NCBI GenBank assembly: GCA_038093515.1
Contig: JBBPSI010000313.1
Location: 1 to 25,165 of the forward strand
Source: Butyriboletus loyo
Taxonomy: Eukaryota > Basidiomycota > Agaricomycetes > Boletales > Boletaceae
Reading direction: 5' to 3'
Length of the DNA stretch: 25,165 nt
Part shown: in pieces, positions 9,554 through 19,233 of the stretch
Layout of the letters: each line of letters begins with the position of its first letter
How positions within the stretch are numbered: position 1 is the stretch's first letter
Made by a program: the position numbers and the translations under genes
Notes under the pieces: generated by a model
Database searches by the model: none
The model's input: only the letters and a program-made list of their open reading frames with translations
What the model was told of the DNA's origin: nothing

Positions 9554-12500
9554 TTACTGCGAAGATGGGGAGGGAAAATCCTTGGGGTGTCGCAGCTTAT
9601 AAGCCTTGAGCAGGGCTTGCGCATGGACCAGGTTCCCATTTGGTTCCCAGGTGTTTTCTGCTGCGGAGTATCCTTTCCAGGATACCAGGAATTGGCGGCG
9701 TCCCTTGGATCCGCGATGGGATAAGATCCGATCGATCTCGTATTCTTCATCTCCATCTATTTCTTCCGGAGGAGGATTTGTGAAATTCGGACCATGCTCC
9801 ACAGTTTCACGATAAGGAGTCAGCAGTGACGCATGGAAGACGTCATGGATCTTCCAGGTCGGTGGTAGTCGGAGCCTGTACGCCACAGGGGAGATGACTT
9901 GTGCAATCTCGAACGGTCCTTCCCGTCTAGGGGCGAGCTTCTTCGACAGGTACCTGAGTCGAAGGTTGCGCCCTTCCAACCAAACCTTATCTCCTGTCTT
10001 CCATGGGCGGAACTTTGAAGAGATCCGTTCCTTCATCAACCATCGTGCCTTCTCATGAGCTTCTAAGGCCTCCGTTCGGGCTCCCGTGAGTTCCGAGAGT
10101 CTGGACTCGAGGGCGGGGAGGAAAGTCTTTCCGATTGGAGGATAAGATCTCGGCTCATATCCGACCATCAGGGAGAACGGGGTTACGTTAGTTGACGAGT
10201 GAGTCATGGAATTGTGGGAGAATTCGGCCATAGGGAGGAGTTCGGCCCATCGTTCTGGGTGACCATCACAGAAGATCCTGAGATATGTCTCCAGTTCTTG
10301 GTTGACTCGTTCGGTTTCTCCATCGGTCTGAGGGTGGTATGTGGAAGAGAGGGCGAGGTCATAGTCCAGGAGCCTTGCGAGTTCTCTGGCAAAGGCAGAT
10401 GCGAATTGAGGGCCTCGATCAGAGATGCAGCGAGAGTGTAGTCCGAATCGAAGGAAGACAGTTTTGAAAAACAGTTTGGCAACTCCTGCCACGTCAATGT
10501 CTTTGTTGCAAGGGGAATAAATTACCCCCTTTGTAAGCCCATGGTCTACCACGACCATGACAGAATCATAACCCAAAGAGGGAGGAAGGCCGGTGATGAG
10601 GTCGACCGAGACTTGTTCGAAAGGACGAGAGGCCACGCTGGCCAACGGAGTGAGAGGGGGAATGGTGGGATGGGTATTAACTTTATGCGCCTGACAGACG
10701 GCGCATCCAGAAACGAAGCGGCGGACCAGATTGGCCATGCCGGGCCACCAATAATCCCTTTGCACCAGGTTCTGGGTGCGGAAAATGCCACCGTGACCTC
10801 CAGCGGGACTCTCGTGCAAAGATCGGATGAGGTCGACACGTGCAGCCTCGGGGATATACCGCTTCTTGCGAAAATACAACTCTTTGCCATCGAAGTCCCA
10901 ATCCCCAGCGTTCATCTTGGGGAAAAGGGGGGAGTCTTCGTAAAGAGCCTGCATGCACCGTTTGATCATGGGGTCGGCAGGGGAGGAGGCGGCGATCTTT
11001 TCTGCAAGGGCAAGGTCAATTTTCTTGGCGAATAGGTTTTCGGGAAGGAGGGTGACTTCCTGGTTATCGGCAGAGGTGTCAATATCATCACGTCGGGATA
11101 GGGCGTCAGCAGGGCCCATCTGTGTACCCGGAATGTGGTGGAAATGCAGGTCGAAATCCTGCAGGAACATGAGCCATCGTGCTTGTCAGCGGGAGAGCTT
11201 GTTAGGCTGGCGAAAGTAGGTGAGGTTCTTGTGGTCGGTGAGAATCTCTACTTGGTGACCAGTACCTCGCAGGTAGTGTCGCCATTCCTCTAGTGCGTGA
11301 ATGACCGCAAGCAACTCGCGATCATAAATATCGTAGTTGCGCTCTGCGGGCGAAAGCGTCTTTGAGAGGTAGGCGCAAGGATGTAGGTCGCCATTGACAT
11401 CCTTTTGCATGAGTACTGCGCCAGTGGCAGTGAGGGAAGCGTCCGTCATGACAGCAAACAGCTTCATGACATCGGGCATGGAGAGAACGGGTTGGCGGAG
11501 GAAGGACTGTTTGATTGCCTGGAATGCTTGTTCACAGGCAGGAGTCCAAGCCCAGGGGGAGTTCTTCTTGGTCAGGTCATGAAGGGGCTTCGCGATGTGG
11601 GAGAAATCTTGGATAAACCGCCAATAGAAATTGCAGAATCTGATGAAAGACCGTACTGCTTTTACCGAGGTAGGAGGGTTCCATTTGCGAATGGCCTTCA
11701 GTTTGGTGGGATCCATCTTGACCTGCCCTTCTCGGACCATCATCCCCAGGTATTCGACTTCCTCGGCGTCGAATGAACACTTTTCCAGCTTGAGGAATAG
11801 TTTGTGCTCCTGTAACCTCTCCAAGACTTGGATCGTACGGGCCTCATGTTCCGCGGTAGTGGCGGAATGGATTAGGAGGTCATCCATATAAATGATCAGC
11901 CATCCTTCAGCCATGAGATCACCGAAGATGTGGTCCATCAGCGCCTGGAACGTAGCGGGGGAGTTGCAAAGTCCAAAGAACATCACGGTGGGCTCGAACA
12001 ACCCTTGGGGGGTGATGAAGGCCGCTTTCCAGCGGTCGTTTGGTTTGATGAGGACATTGTTATATCCCCAGCGGATGTCCATTTTGGTGAAGATTTTCGA
12101 TCCCTTGAGGCGATCGACGAGGTCGGAGATGAGGGGAAGGGGATAGGCATTTTTGACGGTGTGGGAGTTCAGGTACCTGTAGTCCTGACAGGGACGTAGC
12201 GAGCCATCCTTCTTGGATACAAAGAAGAAGGGGGCTGCCTGAGGGGACTTGGAGGGAGTAATCTTTCCCGACTTGAGGTGTTCTTCGACGAAAGCTTTGC
12301 ATGCCTCTGACTCCTTCGGGTTCAAGGGATAGACCTTGGCGACTTTCGGAACAAAGTCTTTGTCGAGGTCAATGGCGTGGTCGAACGACCTGGATGGGGG
12401 TAGCTCCTCAGTGTTCTTCTTGTCAAAAACGTCTGCGAAGGACGTGAATGGGGTTGGGAGAACTGCTTTCTCCTTGACGGCCTGGGCAGCGATTTCTGTG

Positions 12501-13006
12501 GCGATGGTTGCTTTTCTGACAGGGTAAGCCTCCCTTGCTGAAGCGTCTACTCGCTTCTTCCAGAGCTTGGCGATCTTGGAGTCTGGGTCCAAGTCGAGGT
12601 ACCGTACCAGGTACCGTTGAGCGATTGCCCGAGGGGAGTCATGTCGGGGCTTCTTGATTTGATCTGGGAGATCGATGTGGCCAGTGGCCCAATCTATTAC
12701 CGGGTTTGCTTCTCTTAACCACGGTAGACCCAGGATCATGTTTTCTTTTCCAATGTTGAGGACCAGGAAACTTTGTTCCTCCTCGGTTTCTCCAATCCTG
12801 ATGGAGATGGTGACTTTATGTCGGATTACTCCTCCTTGATTGTTCGACCCATCCACGTTTTGGGCACTAAGTGGTTTGGGGAGCCGTTCCATTGGCAGTT
12901 TCTTTCGTTTCACTAGATCGCGATCTATGAAACATCTGCTTGTGCCACTGTCCACCAGGGTGAATGTGTCGACAATTTGACCCCCTTCGTGCACGAATAA
13001 GGACAT
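9554..13006 (-). pseudogene. Gypsy-1 pol polyprotein with chromodomain, one stop
   Basis: From the ATG at 13006: protease DSG (residues 19-21) with ILGLPW (91-96); RT with TKMD (D310) and YMDD (373-376); RNase H with D522, E564, D591. A TGA at 11186-11188, between LSR and QARW, interrupts; past it in frame the integrase has zinc ligands H119, H126, C156, C159 (counted from M at 11170), catalytic D190, D251, E287, a GPY/F-type module (REGPF, about 417-421) and a chromodomain (about 476-528, VSWKGYSAAENTWEP). Chromodomains steer integration to histone-marked chromatin. The frame is open upstream of 13006 to 13098 without an ATG, so pol was probably made as a gag-pol fusion by -1 frameshift. All catalytic residues are present; the single TGA is the only visible defect. 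Confidence 0.93.
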
Positions 13007-13095
13007 AGGAATTCGAATAGATTGCGCATTGGGGTTTGATAGTACTACAGGGGCGATTACATGGAGAGGAGAAGACGTCGAAACTTCCCTCTCTT

Positions 13096-14079
13096 CTAAA
13101 AATCCTTCGGCCAGGCTTCGGCCACCTTGGTTGCTGCAATGGGCAGCCTTTCTTCATCTTCATTGAAGCATGCCTTGAGGACGTTCAAGACATCTTCTTG
13201 CTGGGTGCCTCGACCTTTCAACTCGGACAGGTAGTCAACGAGTGGGGAGGGCTTTGGTTCGGATTGCGTGACGACGGCAGTGCGTGTGCGCTGAGGGTTA
13301 CGAGGAGGACGAGGGGGTGGTCCTCGGGAGTTCTGTCCATTGCGAGAGGGGCGAGGGTGGTTAGTGGAGCGGCATCCGACTTGGTGGCATATGAAGCATT
13401 TGTTTTGCTTCATGTACTCCACACATTGTACAGGAGTAAGTCGGATGGCATCCACGTCCATGGCGTTGGGGTCCCTTCGACTGGACAAGGAGGAGAAGGT
13501 GGGAATGTAGCGTTTCCCTGCGCAAAGGTCGTCGATGTGCTTGTGTTGCGCGTGGAAGGCGGATGTCTTTTCTGCCCATCCGGCAAGCATGGTAGGGGGT
13601 TTCTCGCAAGAGAGGACGGATTCTGCGAGGCGGGGGTCTAGCCCACGGATGAACCATTCAATGAGGGCCTTCTCGTCCGAGATACCTGACTTGGCGGTGA
13701 GGAGTTGGAATTCCGTGATGTAGGTGTCATAGCCGTCCTTGCGGTTGGCTTTGTTCTGGGTGAGGTTCCCCAGATCAATTCGGGCACTCTCTCCTATGTC
13801 AAAGGGGTGGAAGACTCTGTGGAAATCCTCGCAGACCGCTGAGAACTCTTTTTGTTGCTCGGTGGGGTGTCCGTCCAAGAGAAGGGCCATCCAGCCTTCT
13901 GAGAACGTCTTTCCTTTCCCTTCACTCATTTTCATGAGAAGGGCATTGACCTTTGATTGGTCGTCGGGGAAGGCTGCTTGGTTGGCATTGAAGTATGTGC
14001 GCATGGCAAGGAGCCATCGCGAGGCATCTTCATTGAGGCCGGAGAAGTCTTTGGGGACGATATTCTTTTTGTCAGACAT
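13096..14079 (-). CDS. Gypsy-1 gag (capsid and nucleocapsid)
   Basis: 327 residues from ATG 14079, intact. It has a helical retrotransposon gag core (WLLAMRTYFNANQAAF, EQQKEFSAVCEDFHRVF, LIEWFIRGLDPRLAESVL) and an Arg/Pro-rich tail. The zinc knuckle at residues 228-241, CFICHQVGCRSTNH, has ligands in the order C-x2-C-x4-C-x4-H rather than the usual C-x2-C-x4-H-x4-C. The open frame continues about 95 residues upstream of the ATG (Pro/acidic, PEPEPIIIDNPSPPPSP, ending DNDDDDMSDKK) back to a TAA near 14410, with no ATG; a non-ATG or spliced start is possible. The stop TAG at 13096-13098 overlaps the pol frame. Confidence 0.88.
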   Translation of the reverse strand: MSDKKNIVPKDFSGLNEDASRWLLAMRTYFNANQAAFPDDQSKVNALLMKMSEGKGKTFSEGWMALLLDGHPTEQQKEFSAVCEDFHRVFHPFDIGESARIDLGNLTQNKANRKDGYDTYITEFQLLTAKSGISDEKALIEWFIRGLDPRLAESVLSCEKPPTMLAGWAEKTSAFHAQHKHIDDLCAGKRYIPTFSSLSSRRDPNAMDVDAIRLTPVQCVEYMKQNKCFICHQVGCRSTNHPRPSRNGQNSRGPPPRPPRNPQRTRTAVVTQSEPKPSPLVDYLSELKGRGTQQEDVLNVLKACFNEDEERLPIAATKVAEAWPKDF

Positions 14080-14435
14080 ATCGTCGTCATCGTTGTCTGG
14101 GAGATCTGCGGGTGGGTAATACGGTGGGGATGGAGAAGGTGAGATGTGAGGGGTTCTGTCAAGCCAGTCGCTATCGTATCCGTCATCACTAGGTGCTGGT
14201 TCAGATTCCTGCCCTTGACCCTGGTCCTCGGGTTGGTAAGAGGGTTCGGGGTCAGACTGGGGCAGAGGGTCTGGTTGGACTGGAGAGGGTGGCGGCGATG
14301 GATTGTCAATGATGATAGGTTCCGGTTCGGGGGAGGGAATGCGGAAGGAACGACCGACGCGTCTGGATCGTGGGATGGAAATGGTGGGCGAGAGGGGAGG
14401 GCGGCTTTACTGCTGGGAAGCAGAAGCGAGGTGAA

Positions 14436-14448
14436 GATCTAGTTCTTT
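14436..14448 (-). promoter_or_regulatory. Primer binding site of gypsy-1, self-priming type
   Basis: Directly inside the 5' LTR the element strand reads AAAGAACTAGATC. It does not begin with TGG and matches no tRNA 3' end I know. Its AGAACTAGAT (plus-strand 14437-14446) is perfectly complementary over 10 nt to ATCTAGTTCT in the LTR (plus-strand 14601-14610), about 32 bases after the TATA box and therefore at the expected 5' end of the transcript. This is the arrangement used for self-priming by the Schizosaccharomyces element Tf1. Confidence 0.72.
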
Positions 14449-14875
14449 TGTTATGCTTGGCGCTAACAACTAGAACGACTAGGCGGCACTCTGGAGTAGC
14501 CGCAGGACTCAAGAGACGATTCTGGGAGAAGTCTCAGACTATGTCTTAGTGCACACACTAAGAGTCTGGAAGCGAACTAATTGCTAGCAGGTATCTGTGT
14601 AGAACTAGATAGTGTACATGGTGTAAAGGCTGGGCCTTTATACTACTGGGGGTCTGTGCACAGACCATGTTCCTAATCAAGTCGCGAGAAGGAAACTACA
14701 AATGAGGAAGGAATATTCCAGAAGATTCCAGAGTATGAAAGAAAGCGCGTCCATGCGCGAGAAGTGATGACTAAGCGAAAGCGGCTCCTACCACTCAAGG
14801 GGCACTAGCAAAAGACTAGGCGAGTGAAGTAGTCCGAGTGGTAGTGGAAGGAAAAAGTATACCAGTACCGTAACA
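14449..14875 (-). repeat. Gypsy-1 5' LTR with promoter (427 bp)
   Basis: TGTTATGCTTGG on the plus strand to GTACCGTAACA. The element-strand TATA (TATAAAG) is at plus 14636-14642, and the predicted start is near 14610. Most differences from the other LTR are transitions at CpG/TpG. Confidence 0.93.
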
Positions 14876-15150
14876 GATATGCAGCGATGTTGTAATCTAG
14901 TTAGAGTTAACCCTATGATATCTCCTGGTTGAATGTGTAACCCAACATTGCCACATATGAACAGCATGTTGATGTGTGGCAATGTTGCGATCTAATTTGA
15001 GTTAACCCTATGATATCTCCTGGTTGAATGTGTACCCCAATATCTCTGCATAAACAGCATGTTGATATGCAGCAATGTTGTGATCTAGTTAGAGTTAACC
15101 CTATGATATCTCTGGGTTGAACATGTAAGCCAATATTGCCACATATAGAC
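14876..15150. repeat. Tandem ~95-bp palindromic repeat, right part
   Basis: The unit split by gypsy-1 resumes at GATATGCAGCG (9 bases left + 86 right = 95). Further units start at 14962 and 15055 (spacings 93 and 95), and a last partial one at 15150. All carry GTTAACCCTATGATATCTC. Hairpin arms are kept but diverged (CCACATATG/GATGTGTGG in one unit), a sign that some arms changed together. Confidence 0.85.
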
Positions 15151-15283
15151 AGAAATGTTGTGGTTGATATAACTGCATTGCTGTGTTTTTCTGTTTCAAT
15201 ACAGGGTCATGTCCTTCGTGTCTTGTTGAATGCTTGAGATGAAATCCAAATACCTCACAAGACATAAAGCAATGGGGGCTAGG
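15151..15283. other. Unassigned spacer
   Basis: Between the repeat array and the gypsy-2 LTR. It contains TTTCTGTTTCAATACAG, which looks like an intron 3' end, but no frame around it reads as a protein I can recognise. Confidence 0.4.
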
Positions 15284-15772
15284 TGTTATGCTTGGACTGG
15301 GTAAGTACGAGTATAGACTTGGATATAGTTCTGGGACTCAAGAGTTCTTCTAGACGTTTAAGTCTAACCTTCAAGATGAAGGATTTATCCAGTGTTCTTG
15401 TTGAAGAAAGATGACTTGCTACTAGAGACGAGAGGATGAGGATATCGATGATGATTCCAAGTAGATCTAGCTTAGAGTACAACATAGCTAGATCTTGTCA
15501 TATTATAATACAGTGGAGTGCACAAGGACCAAGGATAGAAAAGGAAAGATGGCTATTGTACAATATGGAGGAGAATTGCTATTGGGCGAAGGGAAGTCAT
15601 ACAATAGAAGATTATGGAATATTCCATAGGACTACCTTAAAGATAAGCGATAGATTGAGAGTTGGATCTCACTATCTATGAAGTGAAAGAAGAATATTCT
15701 GAGTTGAGTCAGCTAAGGGATAAGCTATCGTGAGATATGCTTAAGTAGAAAAGAAAAGAATGAATCATAACA
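15284..15772 (-). repeat. Gypsy-2 3' LTR (489 bp)
   Basis: TGTTATGCTTGGACTGGG on the plus strand to GAATCATAACA. The outer flank is CTAGG (15279-15283); its partner is lost with the 5' end. A short opening match (TGTTATGCTTGG) to the gypsy-1 LTR suggests distant relation. A TATTATAATA lies near 15500. Confidence 0.88.
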
Positions 15773-15786
15773 TTACCCCCCCTTTT
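15773..15786 (-). other. Polypurine tract of gypsy-2
   Basis: On the element strand AAAAGGGGGGGTAA directly abuts the 3' LTR. Confidence 0.7.
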
Positions 15787-16427
15787 CATTGTACTTCCTA
15801 AAAGTCCATGGACACAAAGACTGGGGATCCTGTGATGTTAGCATAGCCAACATTGTCAATGACATCGTCTCCTTCATGAGGGCAGACCTCTCCATGCTCC
15901 CAATGTTCCTATAGATGTTCCTCTCGGCTTTGGCAAATGGCATGTGTTAAGGAAGGGCTATATAGTGGGCAAGGAGGGTGATGGTACGATGATCTGGAGG
16001 ACCTGCTAGAAGATTGGGAGGAGGGGTTGGAACATCTCCTTCATGGGCAACGTGACTGGTGATGGCCAGGGGAGGATTAAAGGCAGAAAGAACATTGGTA
16101 CAGGGTGCAATTGATGCAAGTATGTCCGAGACGTCAGCAGGTAAAGCAAGTGTCATGGTAGAGAGGGTGGGAGTGAGGAAGAGGAGCATTGTTGCATACC
16201 CTTTGACGTTCTCGTTCTGCTGGGGTGAAAGTCCTTTCTGCTTCTTTGATTACTTGGATTTCCTCCACTGTCAAGGTGATTGAGTCATTGTCGGACAGAG
16301 GGGGTCCTATAGTAGGTTCCATTGAGTGGGTAGGGTGTTCGCATCAGGCAGGAGTGTCAATAGAGGCGTTCAGACAAGGGAGGGGAGATGAAGATAGTCG
16401 TTGGAGGAGGGGTCAGGGTGGTCTAAC
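15787..16427 (-). pseudogene. Gypsy-2 ORF3, C-terminal remnant
   Basis: Broken frames continue from ORF3 towards the LTR: ITLTVEEIQVIKEAERTF, then VSDILASIAPCTNVLSAFN, and finally a Cys/His-bearing tail (EHWEHGEVCPHEGDDVIDN) ending FVSMDF and TAG. By position this tail corresponds to the zinc-knuckle end of gypsy-1 ORF3 but the knuckles are not intact. Frameshifts separate the pieces. Confidence 0.4.
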
Positions 16428-16766
16428 TCATTCATCAATTTCTTGTATGAAATCAGACATGCCTAGTTGGTCCATAGCAACAAGAAGCTGTGTTTCCAGG
16501 TCAACCTGTGAGTGGCACATGAGAGATACAATGAAATTGGAGGGGTGAGCATGGGGTAGGTTGGCTAAATGATTGATGAAGAGATTGAAACGTCTGGCTT
16601 GCAGGAAAGCCAGGCAAAGAGCATCAAGAGGGGATGAAGAGTCCAGGCTGAAGTCTATGTCTCGAGATAGTCCGGAGTCTTGTAACATCAAAGTGAGGAG
16701 GTGGAGGGTATCATCATCAGAAGGTTCATGGAGGCGACAAGTGTATGGGTGATTTTCTTGGGCCAT
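16428..16766 (-). CDS. Gypsy-2 ORF3, N-terminal part
   Basis: The ATG at 16764-16766 lies 10 bases after the pol stop (16777-16779). It encodes MAQENHPYTCRLHEPSDDDT and a helical stretch LCLAFLQARRFNLFINHL, SNFIVSLMCHSQVDLETQLL. This aligns loosely with gypsy-1 ORF3 (VLYAAVLKNPVATYALEQHM, DYVLRTLASLYRSYALART), so the two elements likely share a third gene. It stops after FIQEIDE; whether the original protein ended here or continued is unclear. Function unknown; gypsy-1 suggests nucleic-acid binding. Confidence 0.55.
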   Translation of the reverse strand: MAQENHPYTCRLHEPSDDDTLHLLTLMLQDSGLSRDIDFSLDSSSPLDALCLAFLQARRFNLFINHLANLPHAHPSNFIVSLMCHSQVDLETQLLVAMDQLGMSDFIQEIDE

Positions 16767-16776
16767 ATTTGTTTGT

Positions 16777-19043
16777 TTAGCAGGTGGTGGTTTGTTGAGA
16801 AGGGGGGAAATCACAGGGATGATTCTTCATATAATCTTTCAACAACTGTTTGCCATTGTTGAGGTTCTTTTCGGGTTCCCATGAGTTGTCAGCGGTGGGA
16901 TATCCTTTCCATTTGATCAGGAACCGGCAGTGATTGGGAGGTCCTTTGTGTCGTAAGATGGCTTCTACTTCGAACTCCTTTTCTCCACCGATAAGGTCAG
17001 GGGGTGGTTTAGGGAAGTTCAGGCCATGAACATTGTTTTCGCGATAGGGCGATAAGAGGGAAGCATGGAATACATTATGAATCTTCCATGTTTTGGGGAG
17101 TCAGAGCTTGTATGTGATAGGGGATAGGGTGTTGATGATAACGAATGGGCCTTCTCTTTTTGGGGTGAATTTTGGGTTCTCGATTCATCAATGAAGGTTT
17201 CTTGCTTCTAGCCAAACTTTATCACCTTTTGAGAAGGGAGAGAAGGAGCGTGTGTTTCGAGATTTCATTGTCTGTTGGGCAAGGGCATGGGCTGCTAGTG
17301 CTTCATTTCGTGCTGCTGTGAGTTGTTTCAAATGTTCTTCAACAGCTGGAAGGTTCATTTTGGAGATAATGGTGGGAAAAGGATGGGGTTCATATCCCAT
17401 CATTAAGAAGAACAGAGATTTCCCTGTGACTGAATGGGGGTGGTGATTGTGTGTAAATTCAGCATGGGTGATGTTATCTGCCCAGGTGGATGGGTTATTT
17501 CCGCAAAAGATGCGAAGGTATGTTTCAACTTCCTGGTTAACTCTCTCTGTTTCTCCGTCCGTCTGGGGGTGGTATGCTGTTGAGAGGGAGAGGTTGTATC
17601 CTAGGAGTTTTCCGAGTTCTTTTGCGAAGGCAGAGGCAAACTGAGGGCCTCTGTCGGAGATTATCTTGTCGTATAATCCGAATCTGGCATATACTTTTAA
17701 TAAAAAGAGGGAAGCAATTCCTGAGGAGTCCACGGTTTTCTTGGTAGGGCATAGAATTACCCCCTTAGTAAGCCCATGGTCGACCATGACCAATAGGGTA
17801 TCAAAGCCATCAGCTGTCGGAGGGAGATTGGTGATGAGATCACAGGAGATCTGCTGGAATGGCCATGAGGCAGAGGAGGGAATCAGAGTCAAGGGGGGGG
17901 TCATTGGATGAGTATTGGCTTTGTTCTGTTGACAGGCTGTGCATCCTTCAACGTATTTTCGGACAAAAGTGGCAAGACCAGGCCACCAGCATTCAGAAGC
18001 GACCAGTTGACAGGTTTTCAGGTATCCAGGATGGCCTGCTGTCGGGTGGTCATGGTGTCGTTCCAGCACGGTTTTGTGAAGGTCTGCAGGGATGTAGACC
18101 CGCTCTTGATACGTAAGGATGCTGGCATCAAATTTCCAATCGGAAAGTCAAGATCTGAATTTCTGGGGAATTGTTCCTTCCATTGCTTGGAGGGAATCGA
18201 GGACAAGGGGGTCAGAAGAGGAGGATGAAGAGATGTGATCTCGTAGTTCAGTGTCAATGAGGTTGGTGAAGAGGGTAGTGGGAAGGAGGGTGACATCATC
18301 ATTATTGGTGTCAGTGGAAGGGATGAGGTCAGGTTGTTGAGATAACGCATTGGGGGCTGAGAGATCCTTTCCTGGTACATGGGTCATCTTCAGATCAAAG
18401 TCCGCAAGGTCTAGAAGCCATTGTGCTTGGTGTCGGTTCAGCTTCTGCGGTTGTCAGAAGTATGTAAGGTTCTTGTGATCGGTGAAGACATTTACTGGGC
18501 ATTGAGATCCTTGGAGATAGTGGTGCCATGTTTTCAGGGCTCTGATTACTGTGAGGAGTTCTCGATCATAGTTTTGTTCTGCTGGGGAGAAGGTTTGAGA
18601 AAGGTAGGCGCAGGGGTGCCATTCTCCATTGGCATCAGTCTGTAAAAGGACTCCTCCTGAGGCATGTTTTGAAGCATCGGTGGTTATTGCAAATGGCCTG
18701 GCCAAGTCAGGCATGGTGAGGACTGGTTCCGAGAGGAATATATTCTTGAGGGTGGTGAAGGCGATTTGTTGATGTTCGAGCCATTCCCATGCTTGCGTCT
18801 TCTTCGTCAAATCCAGGAGGGGTCGGGCGATATCAGAATAATGGGAAATAAATTGTTGATAGAAATTGGCAAATCCTAGGAAGGATCGCACATCTTTGAC
18901 CTTTTGGGGTGTCGGCCATTCCGAAATCCCTTTCAACTTTACTGGGTCCATTGCTACCTGCCCTGGTTTGATGATCATTCCAAGGTATTCAACTTCTTTT
19001 GTGGCGAAATTGCATTTTTCTAATTTGAGACATAGATTGAGTT
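16777..19043 (-). pseudogene. Gypsy-2 pol, 5'-truncated, with chromodomain
   Basis: From the cut at 19043: RT end (LEKCNFATKEVEYLGM, FLGFANFYQQFISHYSD), RNase H (TTDASKHASGG, YDRELLTVIRALKTWHHYL, FTDHKNLTYF), integrase zinc region (HHDHPTAGHPGY, CTACQQNKANTH), DDE core (CDLITNLPP, ISDRGPQFASAF, HPQTDGETERVNQE), a GPY/F-like module (KREGPFVI) and a chromodomain ([32 protein letters not shown]), ending in TAA. TGA stops are at 18454-18456, 18148-18150, 17185-17190 (two) and 17101-17103. At 17101 gypsy-1 has CGA in the same motif (YRLRLPPTWKIH against [15 protein letters not shown]), direct evidence for CGA to TGA decay. Confidence 0.92.
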
Positions 19044-19233
19044 TGTTACGCTGGGCGCTAACAATCAGAACAGCGAGGAGGCACTCTGGAGTGGCCTTGA
19101 GACTTGGAAGACGGTTCTGGGTGAAGTCTCAGACTATGTCTTAGTGCGCACACTAAGAGTCTGGAAATGAACTAATTGCTAGCAGGTATCTGCGTAGAAC
19201 TAGATGGTGTACATGGCGTAAAGACCGAGTCTT
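19044..19233 (-). repeat. Gypsy-1-type LTR fragment (190 bp)
   Basis: Starts TGTTACGCTGGGCGCTAAC and matches 7814-8005, including the AGAACTAGAT block, then breaks off at GAGTCTT. It joins the cut end of gypsy-2 to the cut end of gypsy-3. This is most likely an LTR of an element inserted in gypsy-2 whose remainder was deleted together with the front of gypsy-3. Confidence 0.88.

Larger units (their letters stand above)
7814..14875 (-). mobile_element. Gypsy-1: complete chromodomain Ty3/gypsy element (7062 bp)
   Basis: Two LTRs of 426 and 427 bp bracket gag, pol (protease, RT, RNase H, integrase, chromodomain) and a third ORF, all on the minus strand. The flanks are AATAT (7809-7813) and GATAT (14876-14880), a 5-bp target duplication with one change. 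By eye the LTRs differ at about 17 positions and one indel, mostly C/T and G/A changes at CpG, so the insertion is not very recent. Only one stop breaks pol. The primer site is not of the usual tRNA-3'-end type (see 14436-14448). Confidence 0.95.
15284..19043 (-). mobile_element. Gypsy-2: chromovirus, 5' part missing
   Basis: Minus-strand element with a 3' LTR (15284-15772), a polypurine tract, a third ORF and pol from mid-RT to chromodomain. The 5' half of RT, protease, gag and 5' LTR are absent: the sequence is cut at 19044 by an LTR of the gypsy-1 type. The pol frame is unbroken by indels from 19043 to 16777 but holds five TGA stops. Confidence 0.9.

Noticed and set aside
10541..11035. Plus-strand frames opposite gypsy-1 pol
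   Set aside because: They mirror the minus-strand integrase and RT codons and contain no independent motif.
15436..15681. An 81-residue plus-strand frame in the gypsy-2 LTR
   Set aside because: Lies entirely inside an LTR and has no coding features.
15284..19233. Gypsy-2 as a complete element bounded by 15284-15772 and 19044-19233
   Set aside because: The two LTRs are of different families, and the right one cuts into RT, so they do not form a pair.
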